Assembly (NCBI GenBank): GCA_003427395.1
Contig: BFEA01000038.1
Coordinates: forward strand, 3,391,818-3,437,523
DNA: 45,706 nt
DNA from: Chara braunii
Lineage: Eukaryota; Streptophyta; Charophyceae; Charales; Characeae
Direction: 5' to 3'
Of the stretch, positions 32,427 through 41,634 are shown piece by piece. Within the stretch, counting starts at the first letter, position 1. Each line of letters begins with the position of its first letter. Under the pieces are notes generated by a model. That model saw only the letters and a list, made by a program, of their open reading frames with translations, searched no databases and was not told where the DNA came from. A program made the position numbers and the translations under genes.

Positions 32427-33500
32427 TTTTTTTTTTTTGGCGCCCATTTTTTCGGGACTACCGGTCGCCGATCAGTGGGTACCCCGCCCGACGCGGCGCG
32501 TTGACGGCCGCGTCGGATTTTTCAAGCAGGGCGAGGTACTGGTGGTTTAACAAGAGCCAAGGTGTCACACTTACAGGGCCTCAATTTAATGTGGAAGGAG
32601 CGGCACTACTCTGATACGGGGTATTGCATCAGAATACCCAGACACAGGAGGCACAGAAAGCCCATGAGACTATCTGGACATACAGGAATCCAAGAGGCAG
32701 CAGCAGGAAGGCATAATTGGCAAGGAATCCGATGGACCTTAACGAGCGAGGCTGACCAGGACGCGGGATGATTGGGGAAAGTTCATTCTAGAATATCGAT
32801 TCAAGGCAGATTTTACAGTTCTCGGTAGGCCGGAGCTCAGGAGTTCTAGAAGAAAGGCAAGCTGACAGTCAATCCTCCATGGAAATGGAGTAATCAATGC
32901 TGTTCAGTGGTCCTTCGGCCGAACGGAGGAAGTGTGGGTGTTCAGTTTATGTATCTCTTTGACTTGTCGGGTGAAGAGGAATCGGACTGATACTCCCCAG
33001 AATGGACATGGAGCGAGGACCATACATAACTGTTCAACACACACAAAAAAAAGGGAAAGGGAGACTTTTGAAAGGGAGAAGGGGAAAGGGAAAGAAAGGA
33101 AATCAAACAACAAGTCAACCCTAGAGAGGAATGACAACTCCCGGGAGCTACAGTGGTTGAAGGAAACCCAGGGTCTACATGGCAGGAAGAAAGGACCATG
33201 ACATGTGTCAATGTGTTTGCTGTATATCCTTGGTTCTTCTTCTTTCCATCTGCATCCTTTCTTTATTGCACACATACACTTTCCATTCAGGGTGTAGGTC
33301 TATTATTCTTTCCGGATGGGAAAAGCACTCCCCTCCCCTCTTCATACGGAGGCACAGGGATTAACTCAATGCTACTGAAGGGCCTACTCACAAAAGAACT
33401 TTCCTCGATGTATTTGCCAAAATCACAGCCAGTGTGAGTACGCCGGAACTCTGCCATAGCCTGGTTCTTTTTACCTTTTTTTTTTTTTTTTTTTCAAGCT
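32427..33500. other. Intergenic, no gene; GC-rich hairpin next to gap
   Basis: Right of the gap, 32439-32525 is far more GC-rich than its surroundings and includes an 8-bp perfect stem at 32490-32514. About 45 bp near 32860-32905 (gacagtcaatcctcc, gagtaatcaatgctg) resembles the 3' UTR of LINE copy 3 (45075-45120). Frames at 32904-33437 on both strands overlap and carry no motif. Confidence 0.5.
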
Positions 33501-33504
33501 TAGG

Positions 33505-33680
33505 TCAGAATGCCTCAATAGTTCAGGATGGCTCAGAATAGCTCAGACGGTTGCATCGTCCCCGGAGGCACTGGGGAAGCAGTTCCAACCTGATAACAAA
33601 AAACTCAGAATTGAAGAAGTAGAATGTAGCACAGAATGCCTCAATGGCTCATGACAGCTCAGAGTGACTCGGAAAGTGGA
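33505..33680 (+). repeat. 126-bp-spaced duplication with a tRNA-like A box
   Basis: cagaatgcctcaat..ttcagga.ggctcaga is present at 33505 and again, diverged, at 33631. Within the first copy tagctcagacgg (33539-33550) fits a Pol III A box and agttccaacc (33581-33590) loosely fits a B box about 41 nt away. A T-tract lies just upstream (33475-33494). It could be a tRNA-derived SINE head, but folding as tRNA is poor and no tail is attached. Confidence 0.35.
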
Positions 33681-34167
33681 GAAAGGCAAATCGGCTGTTG
33701 GAGAGCAATCCTTGTTCTTCTGTTAGGTGTCAGGGAACATAAGGCTACAAAGTTCAACAGAAGCTAGTTCCCTTCCCTTCACATGGCCCGGTTCGCTTTC
33801 CTTTCGTTTGTTTTCATCCAATCAGGTGTCAGAGAACCATCCTTGTGTCTTCTTCCTTAGAGTGAAGTTCATGTGCATTGTGAATGTACTTACGGTCAGA
33901 CTGGCCTTCAATACATACAGAATGTGCATCAAATATATTCAGGGGAGACATACGGGGCAATCATTTAAGGGCAGACCCACAAGTGGGCTACTGTGGATCC
34001 ATCTGACACAAATTGCGGCCACATCCGTACGGAAAGGCTCCAGTCTGGGTCCAACCAATGACTACTTAGCTCCCGAAATAGAGTTCCATTCATGTGTCCA
34101 ACCAATGACAAGCAAATGGGACCACTTCGGCACATGGGCTACTCTGATCACAAGACATTTCAGTCGT
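33681..34167. other. Intergenic, no gene recognised
   Basis: A 168-residue frame (33727-34233) is open but has no motif or family resemblance. No other structure is seen. Confidence 0.45.
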
Positions 34168-34675
34168 CCAGACCACCTGTATAGAAGAGAATCCAGGGAC
34201 GGGCAAAATATCACTCATTCTGGCCAACACTAGTGTTGGCCAGAATCAGCTGTACGGAAATTGGTGCAGCGCATTCATTCCATCCTAGCAGTGCTTTTTA
34301 CTTGACTAGCTTTGAATCTATACCGTTGGCAATCAATGCGCAGAGACAAAGTGGGCAGGCATGTGTATTCAGGTTAAAAACCCAAGGGCATGCTGATCTG
34401 CAAGCCTAATCTCTCACCGAGGCCAGATGTATACAAGACAATCTTGGGATTGACAAAATATCGCTCATTCTAACGAAGTTAAACAAAGAATACTGTTGCG
34501 AGGCATAAGCTGTACAGAATTCGGAAAAGCAAAGACATTGCAACACTTGGTGGTGCTTTTCGCTTGACAAAGTTTAAGTCTGTGTCACTGGCAATTAATG
34601 CAACTCTCCCAAGCAGGCAGGTGTGTGTATTCAGATTCAAAACCCAAGCCCTACTTGAAAACTTTGGGCCAGGAG
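34168..34675 (+). repeat. Diverged tandem duplication (252-261 bp unit)
   Basis: Unit 1 (from 34168: ccagaccacctgtatagaag, caaaatatcactcattct, agctgtacggaa, tgtgtattcaggtt, aaaacccaagg) is repeated in order as unit 2 (from 34420: ccagatgtatacaagac, caaaatatcgctcattct, agctgtacagaa, tgtgtattcagatt, aaaacccaagc). Offsets are 252-261 bp. Only unit 1 has the perfect palindrome at 34217-34246. Confidence 0.8.
34217..34246. other. 30-bp perfect palindrome
   Basis: attctggccaacact is followed without spacer by agtgttggccagaat, its exact reverse complement. The corresponding place in the second tandem unit has no such palindrome, so it formed or was inserted after duplication. It could be a fold-back repair product or an assembly effect. 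Confidence 0.95.
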
Positions 34676-34908
34676 AGGAATCACAGCACCTTAGCTTGAC
34701 GGTTTTCAAATTCCGAACGTCTTCAATGGATGTTCAGATACGAAGTACCAGCTACGTGAGTGTAAAATAGAGACATTCTGACATAACTGCCATCTCGACA
34801 GCTGTCAAGTTGTCAGCCCCTTAACCTCATCGATTAATGTCTGAGGCAAAGTATCCACGTGTACTGGTTCCGATTCGGACCACCTGTGTAGCTTGGGTTC
34901 AAAAGCCA

Positions 34909-35261
34909 GGCACCTCAACATGCGGCCTGGAAGAGCTTGGGTTCGTGCCGAAAACAGCCATGCTGGTGGTAGTCGTAGGTGGATTGAATAGGTTTCACCT
35001 ATCTGATTCGTGGTTGGGAGGCTTTTTGACACACATATTCTAGTGACTTGGTAGAGTTTGGGTAGTGGACGATGAATGTTTCTGAGTTCATCCTTTTTCT
35101 TTAATTGTTCTTAGCCGAAGCTGGGTAATGGCCCCGGCAGCTCATTTTTTGTATACTAATAAGGGACGCTGGACCTGGTTCCCAGCCGTCTTGATCCCCA
35201 CTACTAGATTGGGGTATCGTCTCAAAAAAAAAAAAAGGAAAAAAAAAAAAGGCACCTCAAC
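34909..35261 (+). repeat. SINE-like insertion with target-site duplication
   Basis: ggcacctcaac occurs at 34909-34919 and again, exactly, at 35251-35261, right after the A-rich tail. Between them is a 331-bp element (34920-35250) that carries tttctgagtt, gccgaagctgggtaatgg, the shared hairpin gctggacctggttcccagc (35168-35186), a second stem gatcccc/ggggtatc (35193-35218) and poly(A). It codes for nothing. A B-box-like ggttcgtgcc lies at 34939-34948 but no A box is seen, so it may be 5'-truncated. The duplication and tail are hallmarks of LINE-driven retrotransposition. Confidence 0.8.
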
Positions 35262-35430
35262 TTCAGGCCCAGTAAACTGGTTCTGTGAGCATTCAGGACC
35301 ACAAACCTGAGACCCAGGGGCAGATAGGATATAATCTGAGCCTGGCTGGAGCGACCCTAAGCTGCATTCATGGCACGCCATATAAGTAAGACCACAGACC
35401 GAAGCCCAGTGTGTCTATAGACTCTATACC
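35262..35430. other. Short spacer, no gene
   Basis: Unassigned sequence between the SINE-like insertion and the mitochondrial-derived segment. No motif is seen. Confidence 0.5.
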
Positions 35431-35830
35431 CTAATATTCTATCCTGTTCAAATTCCTTTGTTCTCTTACTACTGTTTTAAATCCACCTTTGGTTGGTTTT
35501 CCCCAAGGAGAAACGGACCTTCGGCCTCCTTTTGTATGTCCTTCGCCTCCTCCAAGAGGATGGTCTACAGGATTCATAGCAACACCACGAACACCGGGTC
35601 GTTTCCTAACCATCTACTTTGCCATGCTTTCGTTAAATTACACTTACCATGATTCTCATTTGAAACAATACCAATGGTAGCTCAACATTGAGAATTTATA
35701 GACGCTAACGCGCCTGACAGTAACCGCAACCTGACGGTTGCCTCATGTTTTTGAATCAATTGAGCAAGAGTCCTGCAGCCTGAACGAATTTGGCACCTTG
35801 GCCTGGGTTCCATTCAAGTGGAAACATTTG
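35431..35830 (-). pseudogene. rpl2: Mitochondrial-type ribosomal protein L2 fragment (NUMT)
   Basis: The frame 35431-35613 reads [20 protein letters not shown], then a Gly/Lys-rich stretch ending [17 protein letters not shown]. That is the C-terminal signature of bacterial/mitochondrial ribosomal protein L2, which binds the peptidyl-transferase region of 23S-type rRNA. Upstream in other frames follow ATIGIVSNENHGKCNLTKAW, TLAQLIQKHEATVRL and EWNPGQGAKFVQAAG, in the correct L2 order. At least two one-base frameshifts and one TGA break it, and the conserved HPHGGGEGR reads HPLGGGEGH. The wording fits plant mitochondrial rpl2. A dead nuclear copy of mitochondrial DNA is the simplest reading. Confidence 0.88.
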
Positions 35831-35912
35831 CTAAAAGTATAGTTGGAATTAGAAAAGCAGCAGTAATCTGTTGAAGAAGCCAATGTGCCAATCTTTCTCT
35901 ATTAGCTTTCAT
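35817..35912 (-). pseudogene. sdh4: sdh4-like N-terminal fragment (NUMT)
   Basis: From the ATG at 35910-35912 the minus strand reads [20 protein letters not shown] and continues [12 protein letters not shown] before a stop. Mitochondrially encoded succinate dehydrogenase subunit 4, a membrane anchor of complex II, starts in this way (basic N-terminus, HWLLQRIT-like motif, then the first membrane helix). Only about 31 residues remain, and the sequence passes directly into the rpl2 fragment, so the two genes were joined by rearrangement. Assignment is from family resemblance by eye. Confidence 0.55.
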
Positions 35913-36060
35913 TCGTTTACACCTTTTTTTTACGACAAAGAGAATCTCAAGATATTCAATGTAACTAGACAAGCTGCAAAAAACAACGTAATAGTTCCGG
36001 AAGTGTACACTTTTGATAAATCTAATCGCAAAATCTCTGCTGACCAAGGCCTTTTCAGTT
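35913..36060 (-). pseudogene. Possible sdh3 C-terminal fragment (NUMT)
   Basis: Just upstream of the sdh4-like start, the minus strand reads [20 protein letters not shown] to a TAA, a hydrophobic helix followed by a short polar end. The C-terminal helix of mitochondrial sdh3 would look like this, and the location next to sdh4 is suggestive. The similarity is too short to be sure. The end of the mitochondrial-derived block near 36060 is set only by loss of recognisable sequence. Confidence 0.3.
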
Positions 36061-36747
36061 ATGCTTGTGCTGCAAGCAGCATGCACCTGGTTCACATTTC
36101 AGGTCTTTTGCGTGCCAGCCTGGCACAAACAGCATCCAGTGGGGCCCAAATCTGTGAGAGGCCCTGCCACGGGGCTGAGCAAGGATATAACAGTGCCATT
36201 TCTCAGAGAACTGTTTTCCCTCACATTCATGTGAAACACTGTTGGATAAGCTCTGTTTCAGACAACGGAGTTGGATGACTCCTATACCCCGATTCACATG
36301 GCAAAGGGGGCGCAAACCACCGCTGCGTCTGATGATACGTAGGCTGTGCTTCACATGCACCCACCTGCCTGTTTTCTTTTACATCCATTGCAGCCATGTG
36401 GTGAGCTAAACAGATATGTGCCCCCCACCCTTCCTTGAAAATGAGCAGTATGCACAGTGGAACATGTGCACAAAGTTGGCTCAACATGACACGGGGAGTG
36501 TAATGACCTGCAAAACCACAGACAGAGAACTCTACTGCTGTTTTCTGAGTTTTGCCGCTGGATTGTGTGACTTGCTGAGATTCCCGCGTTCTGCTGAGAT
36601 TTCTAAGTGCGTGTGTTTGTGTGATTGCATGATTGCTTGGGTGTGTGTGGGACCCGCCAGGGTACTCGTATGCTGGAAAGGCCCTTGGGCCTGGTACTTA
36701 CTTGCGGCCGTGTTTTGTGGGGTTGCAGGAGGAGCTAGAAGTAGTCT
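36061..36747. other. Intergenic, no gene recognised
   Basis: Frames such as 35871-36278 and 36416-36820 carry no motif. Composition is mixed. No RNA gene or repeat is visible. Confidence 0.5.
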
Positions 36748-36815
36748 TTTTTTTTTTTTTTTAACCAGTCTTGCCGCTAGGGAGGGTGATCACGAGCACC
36801 CCCCCCCTAGACCCG
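36748..36815 (-). repeat. Possible degraded retroelement tail
   Basis: On the minus strand GTGATCACCCTCCCTAGC, GGCAAGACTGGTT and a run of about 16 A (T-tract 36748-36763) resemble the terminal part of the shared tails (for example TGATCATCACTAGCAATCAG before the poly(A) of LINE copy 1). The hairpin part itself is absent upstream. Confidence 0.35.
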
Positions 36816-38519
36816 CGTAGGTCGGAAAAACACTCAAGTAGCGGGTACGTAGGCAGAAGAAGACAAAAACTCAATATCTCTAGAGACCGAAGGAATTTTA
36901 GAGTCCGGGAGTCTTAGGGTCTAGGGGTAACAGTCCAGTAGTCTGAGTCTACGGCCTGCAGCAAGGGATATCAGGCTGCAATGATGTTTCCCTCCGAAAG
37001 GAGGAAGGTAGTGGTAGATTGGGAGGTCGACCAGCCTGCAAAGTCACAGCCCAAGGAGGCAGCAGCCCGGTATATCTTCAGGAAGTTTGGCATCACACTG
37101 CTGGAGCGAGCGCTTGGTGTATCAGCGCTGGGGAGGAAGAAGGTGGGCTTGGCCCTCCACCTTGGCTATGGTGCAGAGGACGAACGAGGCGGAAGAGTCC
37201 GGGGAGTAGGAGGAGGAGGAGGACGATGGTGGGCAAGGAGGAGAGTGACGGGGGTGCTTACCTGGCTATGGTGGTCTGCATCTTCATCTTCTTGGTTGGT
37301 GCTGCACCTGGCAGGCCACAAAAGGAGGTTGGCTTCACCAAGGAAGACTTTGGGGTAGTGTTAGGCATGGCATCCAATGTAGGAGGGACACATTGTCCTT
37401 TCGTGATCCTCTGGACATCGGAGGAGGGCTCCACCAGTTTGACATAGCCATCTTCTTCCCCAAGTAGTAGGGAGGTGTATGAGGTGGCTATGGTGGACCT
37501 CATGATTTGCTGGCAGGAAGGAGGAGATTAAGACACTAGTAGCGGTTCATTCTTTCATTGTTATTATTATGATTATCAAAAAGAAGAAGTTGGGGGAGTT
37601 CAAGCATGTTGGAGATAGTGGCGAGTTGCAGAGGGATTTGGCATTGGTCTTTGCTGGTGTATGTGACACACCAGCAAATGTGCACACACGAGCTTCTAAG
37701 CCCCTCCTTTTTTTGGGATGCTTCTTCTTTTGACGGGCCCGATCTAATCCAGTTCCAGTTCCTCTACCCGGTCCAGATTGCATTTCGTACAGATGGTGAT
37801 GTCAGGGTTCTAGTTATCTCGGTCGACATGAGGTCATGTCGACAAATCTTGTCCCTCGGCTTTTTGCAATTTTTCCTTGCATCGACTGTACTTTTACATA
37901 GGATTTACGCACGCCTTAGAGAGCGCGCTCAAAATTCCTTTTCTTCAGGTTTTCTGAATTCCGAAGATCACGGGCGCCTATTGGGATACTTTGCAACGAG
38001 TCCTTTCTTTGTGCATGCAGATTTTGGAGACGTCCTTGCAAGCCCCGCGACATTTTTGTTAATGGATGGTAAAATAAAATCGACGTAGGAATTTGTGCGC
38101 CGTAGAATCCGCGAGCAGAATTTCTTTTCAAATTGTTCAATTTCAATTCGGCTTTAGGAATTAGGCGCGACTTCACAGGCATTTCACGTAACTGTTTTGG
38201 TGCCTTTTTTATTATGCGCGCATACTCTTTCCTGCGTCGTGTTCTTGCATGCAATCTTTCCTCGCTCTCCCAACCTCATTCTTCGCGCCATCATCTGCAA
38301 GTTCTACTTGTCTTCTTCTCCCTCTCTTCACACTCTTTCTTTCTTCTTTCTTTCGTTGAATCTTGGTTTTGTTTTATACTGCTTCCCGTTGTCGAGCGCA
38401 TCAGCTCCCGCCTTTTTCGCAAAAGCCAAGAGCCCTCCCAACCATGTCACGCAGGAGATAAACCAAACAAAACGAGAGACGACTTGGGGACGATGCAAAA
38501 TAAGCCTTGTGAACCGCCG
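36816..38519. other. Intergenic, no gene recognised; one hairpin
   Basis: Frames at 36981-37447 and 37606-38254 are not recognisable as proteins. A perfect 11-bp inverted repeat (tttgctggtgt / acaccagcaaa) with a 7-nt loop is at 37650-37678. Nothing else is supported. Confidence 0.5.
37650..37678. other. 11-bp perfect stem-loop
   Basis: tttgctggtgt (37650-37660) and acaccagcaaa (37668-37678) are exact reverse complements around atgtgac. No U-tract or gene context shows a function. Confidence 0.7.
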
Positions 38520-38820
38520 AGATGAACGAGGTCGTGTCGTCACCTTCGTCGCTCTAGCCGGGTGCGTTGTCGTACTTCCCATGGTCCCCTACGACAGGAT
38601 AGGTTCCCACGGGGCACAACTTGCCTTCCCTAAGGGGCTTCACCACCCTTAGGGGCGTATCCATACCGAGCTACTAACCCAGATGCAAAAGCTTTTAGAT
38701 GCAATCGAAGAGGTAGATCAGCTGAGGGCATTTGCTCGATTCGTTGGAGTACAGGAAATGCTTGGTTACACACGAAGTGGACCCGAACGACATTCATACC
38801 TTAGGGCGTTGATCTTCTAA
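38520..38820 (+). repeat. Dispersed coding-like repeat, copy 2
   Basis: This copy aligns with 17165-17320 in the opposite orientation. The frame contains VPYDRIGSHGAQLAF and PKGLHHP, then a stop, then in the same frame HTELLTQMQKLLDAIEEVDQ and LRAFARFVGVQEMLGYTRSG to a TAA at about 38818. The downstream part looks like real coding sequence (amphipathic helix pattern). No family is recognised. A decayed gene of an unknown retroelement is likely. Confidence 0.55.
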
Positions 38821-40896
38821 GTACGAAGCGGACGACGGTCGACAAAGGAATCGACTGTAGTCGATAGGAATGTATATCCAATCTGAAATGATAACTGAAA
38901 GAATTTGAATCATTATATGGTACACCCAATAACACAAGATAGAAATAAAATCCGAGCACCTCGGGTCGAGCTCCATAAAAAAAAAAAAAAAACGTACAGC
39001 GGCCAACGAGGAGTTGACTCCGACAATAACCTCAATGCAGCTGACAAGGTAGTCGGTCTGCCTCGGTTTTGACTTGATGCGCCACGCTGCTAAACTTATC
39101 CATTTTATTCTACCGCCCACCTAAGATTAGACACGCATGCCCGTCTTCATACATTTCTAATCTTCTTGGATGACAGACTGCTTTGCAGATGATTCTTGAT
39201 CAGGTGCATTACTTGAAGTGTTGCATCTCCCACCCTCTAGGAAATGGTCTGGGGTACTCCTCCTCGCCTTAGCACAAAGCTCGAATCTTAAAAGTCAGCC
39301 CGTCTCAACCGAATCGGCAAAGTACCCCCTTGTAGTACGGGTCCACTCTGGGTCGATAGCCGGGTCGACTCCTAAAGCAACGAACCCCCGCCCTAGATGC
39401 TTCCTGGAGAAAGAGAACGTATCCACCACAAGTAGGTTTCAGTTGTTCTCATTTCCTAAGCTCAAGGTAACTTCGATGAATAATAGTCAGAGGTAGAGAA
39501 TGAAAACCATTTGGATAGGTATAGACAAATGACGTAATTCGAGATACAATGGGCAGACCTAAGCGGAAGGCAAAACCGATTTAATTTTGTCTTCTTTCTT
39601 TGAATCAAATTCTTTACGACGCCCACTTGATTAACCATTTTCAAAACACAGTTTTTTTCGACAAATTGGCAGGTGGTAGGTAGAAAGAGGACACATTTCT
39701 TTTCATCATTCCCTGTACACACAATCAACCTCCTTTACAAGCATTCTTCTACCAACCTGCACGCCAAACCGAAGCAAACAAGTTTAGAAAGACCAAGAAA
39801 AAAAATCCCATACCCGAACTTAAACCTCACCACTCACATGCAAACACACGTTTCCTTTGCCTTTTCAACGAACATTCAATGAACAGGGTCAAGCAAGTGT
39901 GGCTTCACACATGTGTGAAGGGAAGTCTGAGTCAAACAATTGACCTTGAGTGACGTTTGGATCGGCTCACTCAAGAAAGTTGAAGTAAGATCTAAAAAAA
40001 AAAGTATCTACCATTGAAGTCCAAAATACGAGGCCCGCAACTTCATAAGTTATGGCCTTTCAACCAAATAGTGATTTGCGTCCTTTCCCAAGTGTCTGAA
40101 TGAACAAGGGCCAGGTCCATTGAAGAACTCAAGTGAGATAACCCTCCCGAAGGGTGTTCTCAACAATAAGTCTCACATGGCCCCAATATCTCAAACAACC
40201 CTAATGCAACCTCACTGCACCACGATCTCCAAGGACCGTCCCAAATGGAACCGCATGTCCACACCGCCTCAAATTCTTGCGTCCGCACAAGATAGTCATG
40301 ATAGTCGCTCATCTCAACCCCGAGTTGGTCCGAAAATGGTCCTAGGTGGCCTCACAGTAACACCCACAACACTGGACGACTTAAAAATGCCAAATCACTT
40401 GCGTCTCGCGTCCCGAAAAAATAAAGGGTGGCTCATCGGCGCAAGCCGGAAGTATCACGAATCCCATGACTACACTGTCACAAACATCCACACCAAGTAG
40501 TGCCAGCGGTCCATGCACTACAGCGTGTGGTCCCAAAACATGCACCAACGTTTGCCACCACTAAACCATACCGGTTCACTCAAATAGTCGTCACCAGACT
40601 TGCATTGTTCCTATAAAAAAAAATAAGCAGCACTTTGTGCCGCTGCCGTATAATACCATTGCGATGGCAACTTCTAACAAAAAACCACTGCCGTCGCGCT
40701 ATCAAACGAATAGCATCTCCCCATACATACCAAAAAAATGTTGACGCTGATGCTGACGCCCGCGGTAAATCACACGGCACTTCCCTTCAAAATGTCACCC
40801 ATAGAATCAAGAAAGAGCTCTCAATCTGTTAATCCTTCCTGACAAATCACTCCACCAACTAAGAGCAGTCATGCACCACCACCTGTAATGCCCTAT
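38821..40896. other. Intergenic, no gene recognised
   Basis: Over 2 kb without a convincing frame. An 18-bp perfect palindrome (cttcacacatgtgtgaag) is at 39903-39920, and an A-tract at 38978-38992. Part of it may be the interior of an LTR element whose LTR starts at 40905, but no gag or pol motif is visible. Confidence 0.45.
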
Positions 40897-40904
40897 TGAT
40901 ACCA
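40897..40904 (-). other. Candidate tRNA primer-binding site
   Basis: The minus strand reads TGGTATCA right after ...TTTTCAGCA, as in plant LTR retrotransposons primed by initiator-Met tRNA, but the match stops after eight bases (usual site continues GAGC). Confidence 0.3.
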
Positions 40905-41062
40905 TGCTGAAAATCGGGTAGCATTTCCCCATTAAAAAACAACGTCTACGCGGCAGCACTTTGGTGGCACAACCCCACTGAAATGGAGAACCGCCACACC
41001 GCCGCAACCAGCTTAGAGTTGAGCCCTGGCTCCACAAAAAAAGCCCCACTAGCGCAACATCA

Positions 41063-41414
41063 GCCTAACGTCGAGGCCGAGTGACCCCAGAGTTGGCTAT
41101 GGCTTCCTTTCTCTCTCTCTCTCTACTCCCTGCATACCTCCACCAGCAGCACTGCCCCTCACAATGTGACGCAACTCAAATGAGCAGCATCACAACATGA
41201 ACAGTTGTGAGGCAAAGTGCTGTCTCTTATACACATCTAGATGTGTATAAGAGACAGGCCTAACGTCGAGGCCGAGTGACCCCAGAGTTGGCTATGGCTT
41301 CCTTTCTCTCTCTCTCTCTACTCCCTGCATACCTCCACCAGCAGCACTGCCCCTCACAATGTGACGCAACTCAAATGAGCAGCATCACAACATGAACAGT
41401 TGTGAGGCAAAGTG
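41063..41414 (+). repeat. 157-bp exact direct duplication flanking an adapter
   Basis: 41063-41219 and 41258-41414 are identical over 157 bp (from gcctaacgtcgaggccg to gttgtgaggcaaagtg), including the (ct)7 run. They are separated only by the 38-bp adapter at 41220-41257. Perfect identity in an otherwise decayed window shows the duplication is technical. Confidence 0.97.
41220..41257. other. Tn5/Nextera mate-pair junction adapter (artefact)
   Basis: ctgtctcttatacacatct (41220-41238) is joined to its reverse complement agatgtgtataagagacag (41239-41257). These are the 19-bp Tn5 mosaic end in both orientations, the circularisation junction of transposase mate-pair libraries. It is not part of the genome. 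Confidence 0.98.
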
Positions 41415-41634
41415 TGGGGCCTGCTGGCTTTTATAGCCAGCCGAGGACTGTGGGCAGCAACTTGGTCAACAATCAAAATTCAAAACTAGCCTGGGCCCTT
41501 GATCTGAAATCATGATCAAGGGCCACAAGCCTTGATGTTCCCCTAGCAGAACCAAGGTCTGCCATTTCTAGAAGCATCTGGCCTTTTTCCCAGGCCACAT
41601 ACTTAAAAAAATGGTTGTACCAAGCCAAATGTTG

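Larger units (their letters stand above)
40905..41600 (-). repeat. Candidate LTR of an unidentified minus-strand element
   Basis: On the minus strand the segment could start TGTGGCCTGGG (41600) and end TTTTCAGCA (40905), next to the primer-site-like motif. A TATA-like TATAAAAG is at about 41427-41434 inside a 7-bp stem-loop (41423-41441). Another stem, ggcccttgatc/gatcaagggcc, is at 41494-41524. The interval is inflated by the 195-bp artefactual insert (157-bp duplicate plus adapter). No second LTR or coding domain supports it. Confidence 0.3.

Noticed and set aside
32490-32524. Bacterial rho-independent terminator (stem followed by a short T-run)
   Set aside because: The T-run is only five bases and nothing bacterial is encoded nearby; a GC-rich eukaryotic segment or gap-edge artefact is as likely.
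31243-32550. Long open frames across the N-run on both strands
   Set aside because: They consist mainly of undetermined residues; the flanks have no coding signal.
33727-34233. 168-residue plus-strand protein
   Set aside because: No recognisable domain; it overlaps frames in other phases and runs into a diverged tandem duplication.
41063-41414. Genuine segmental duplication or transposon target duplication
   Set aside because: The exact Tn5 mosaic-end linker between the copies shows a library artefact.
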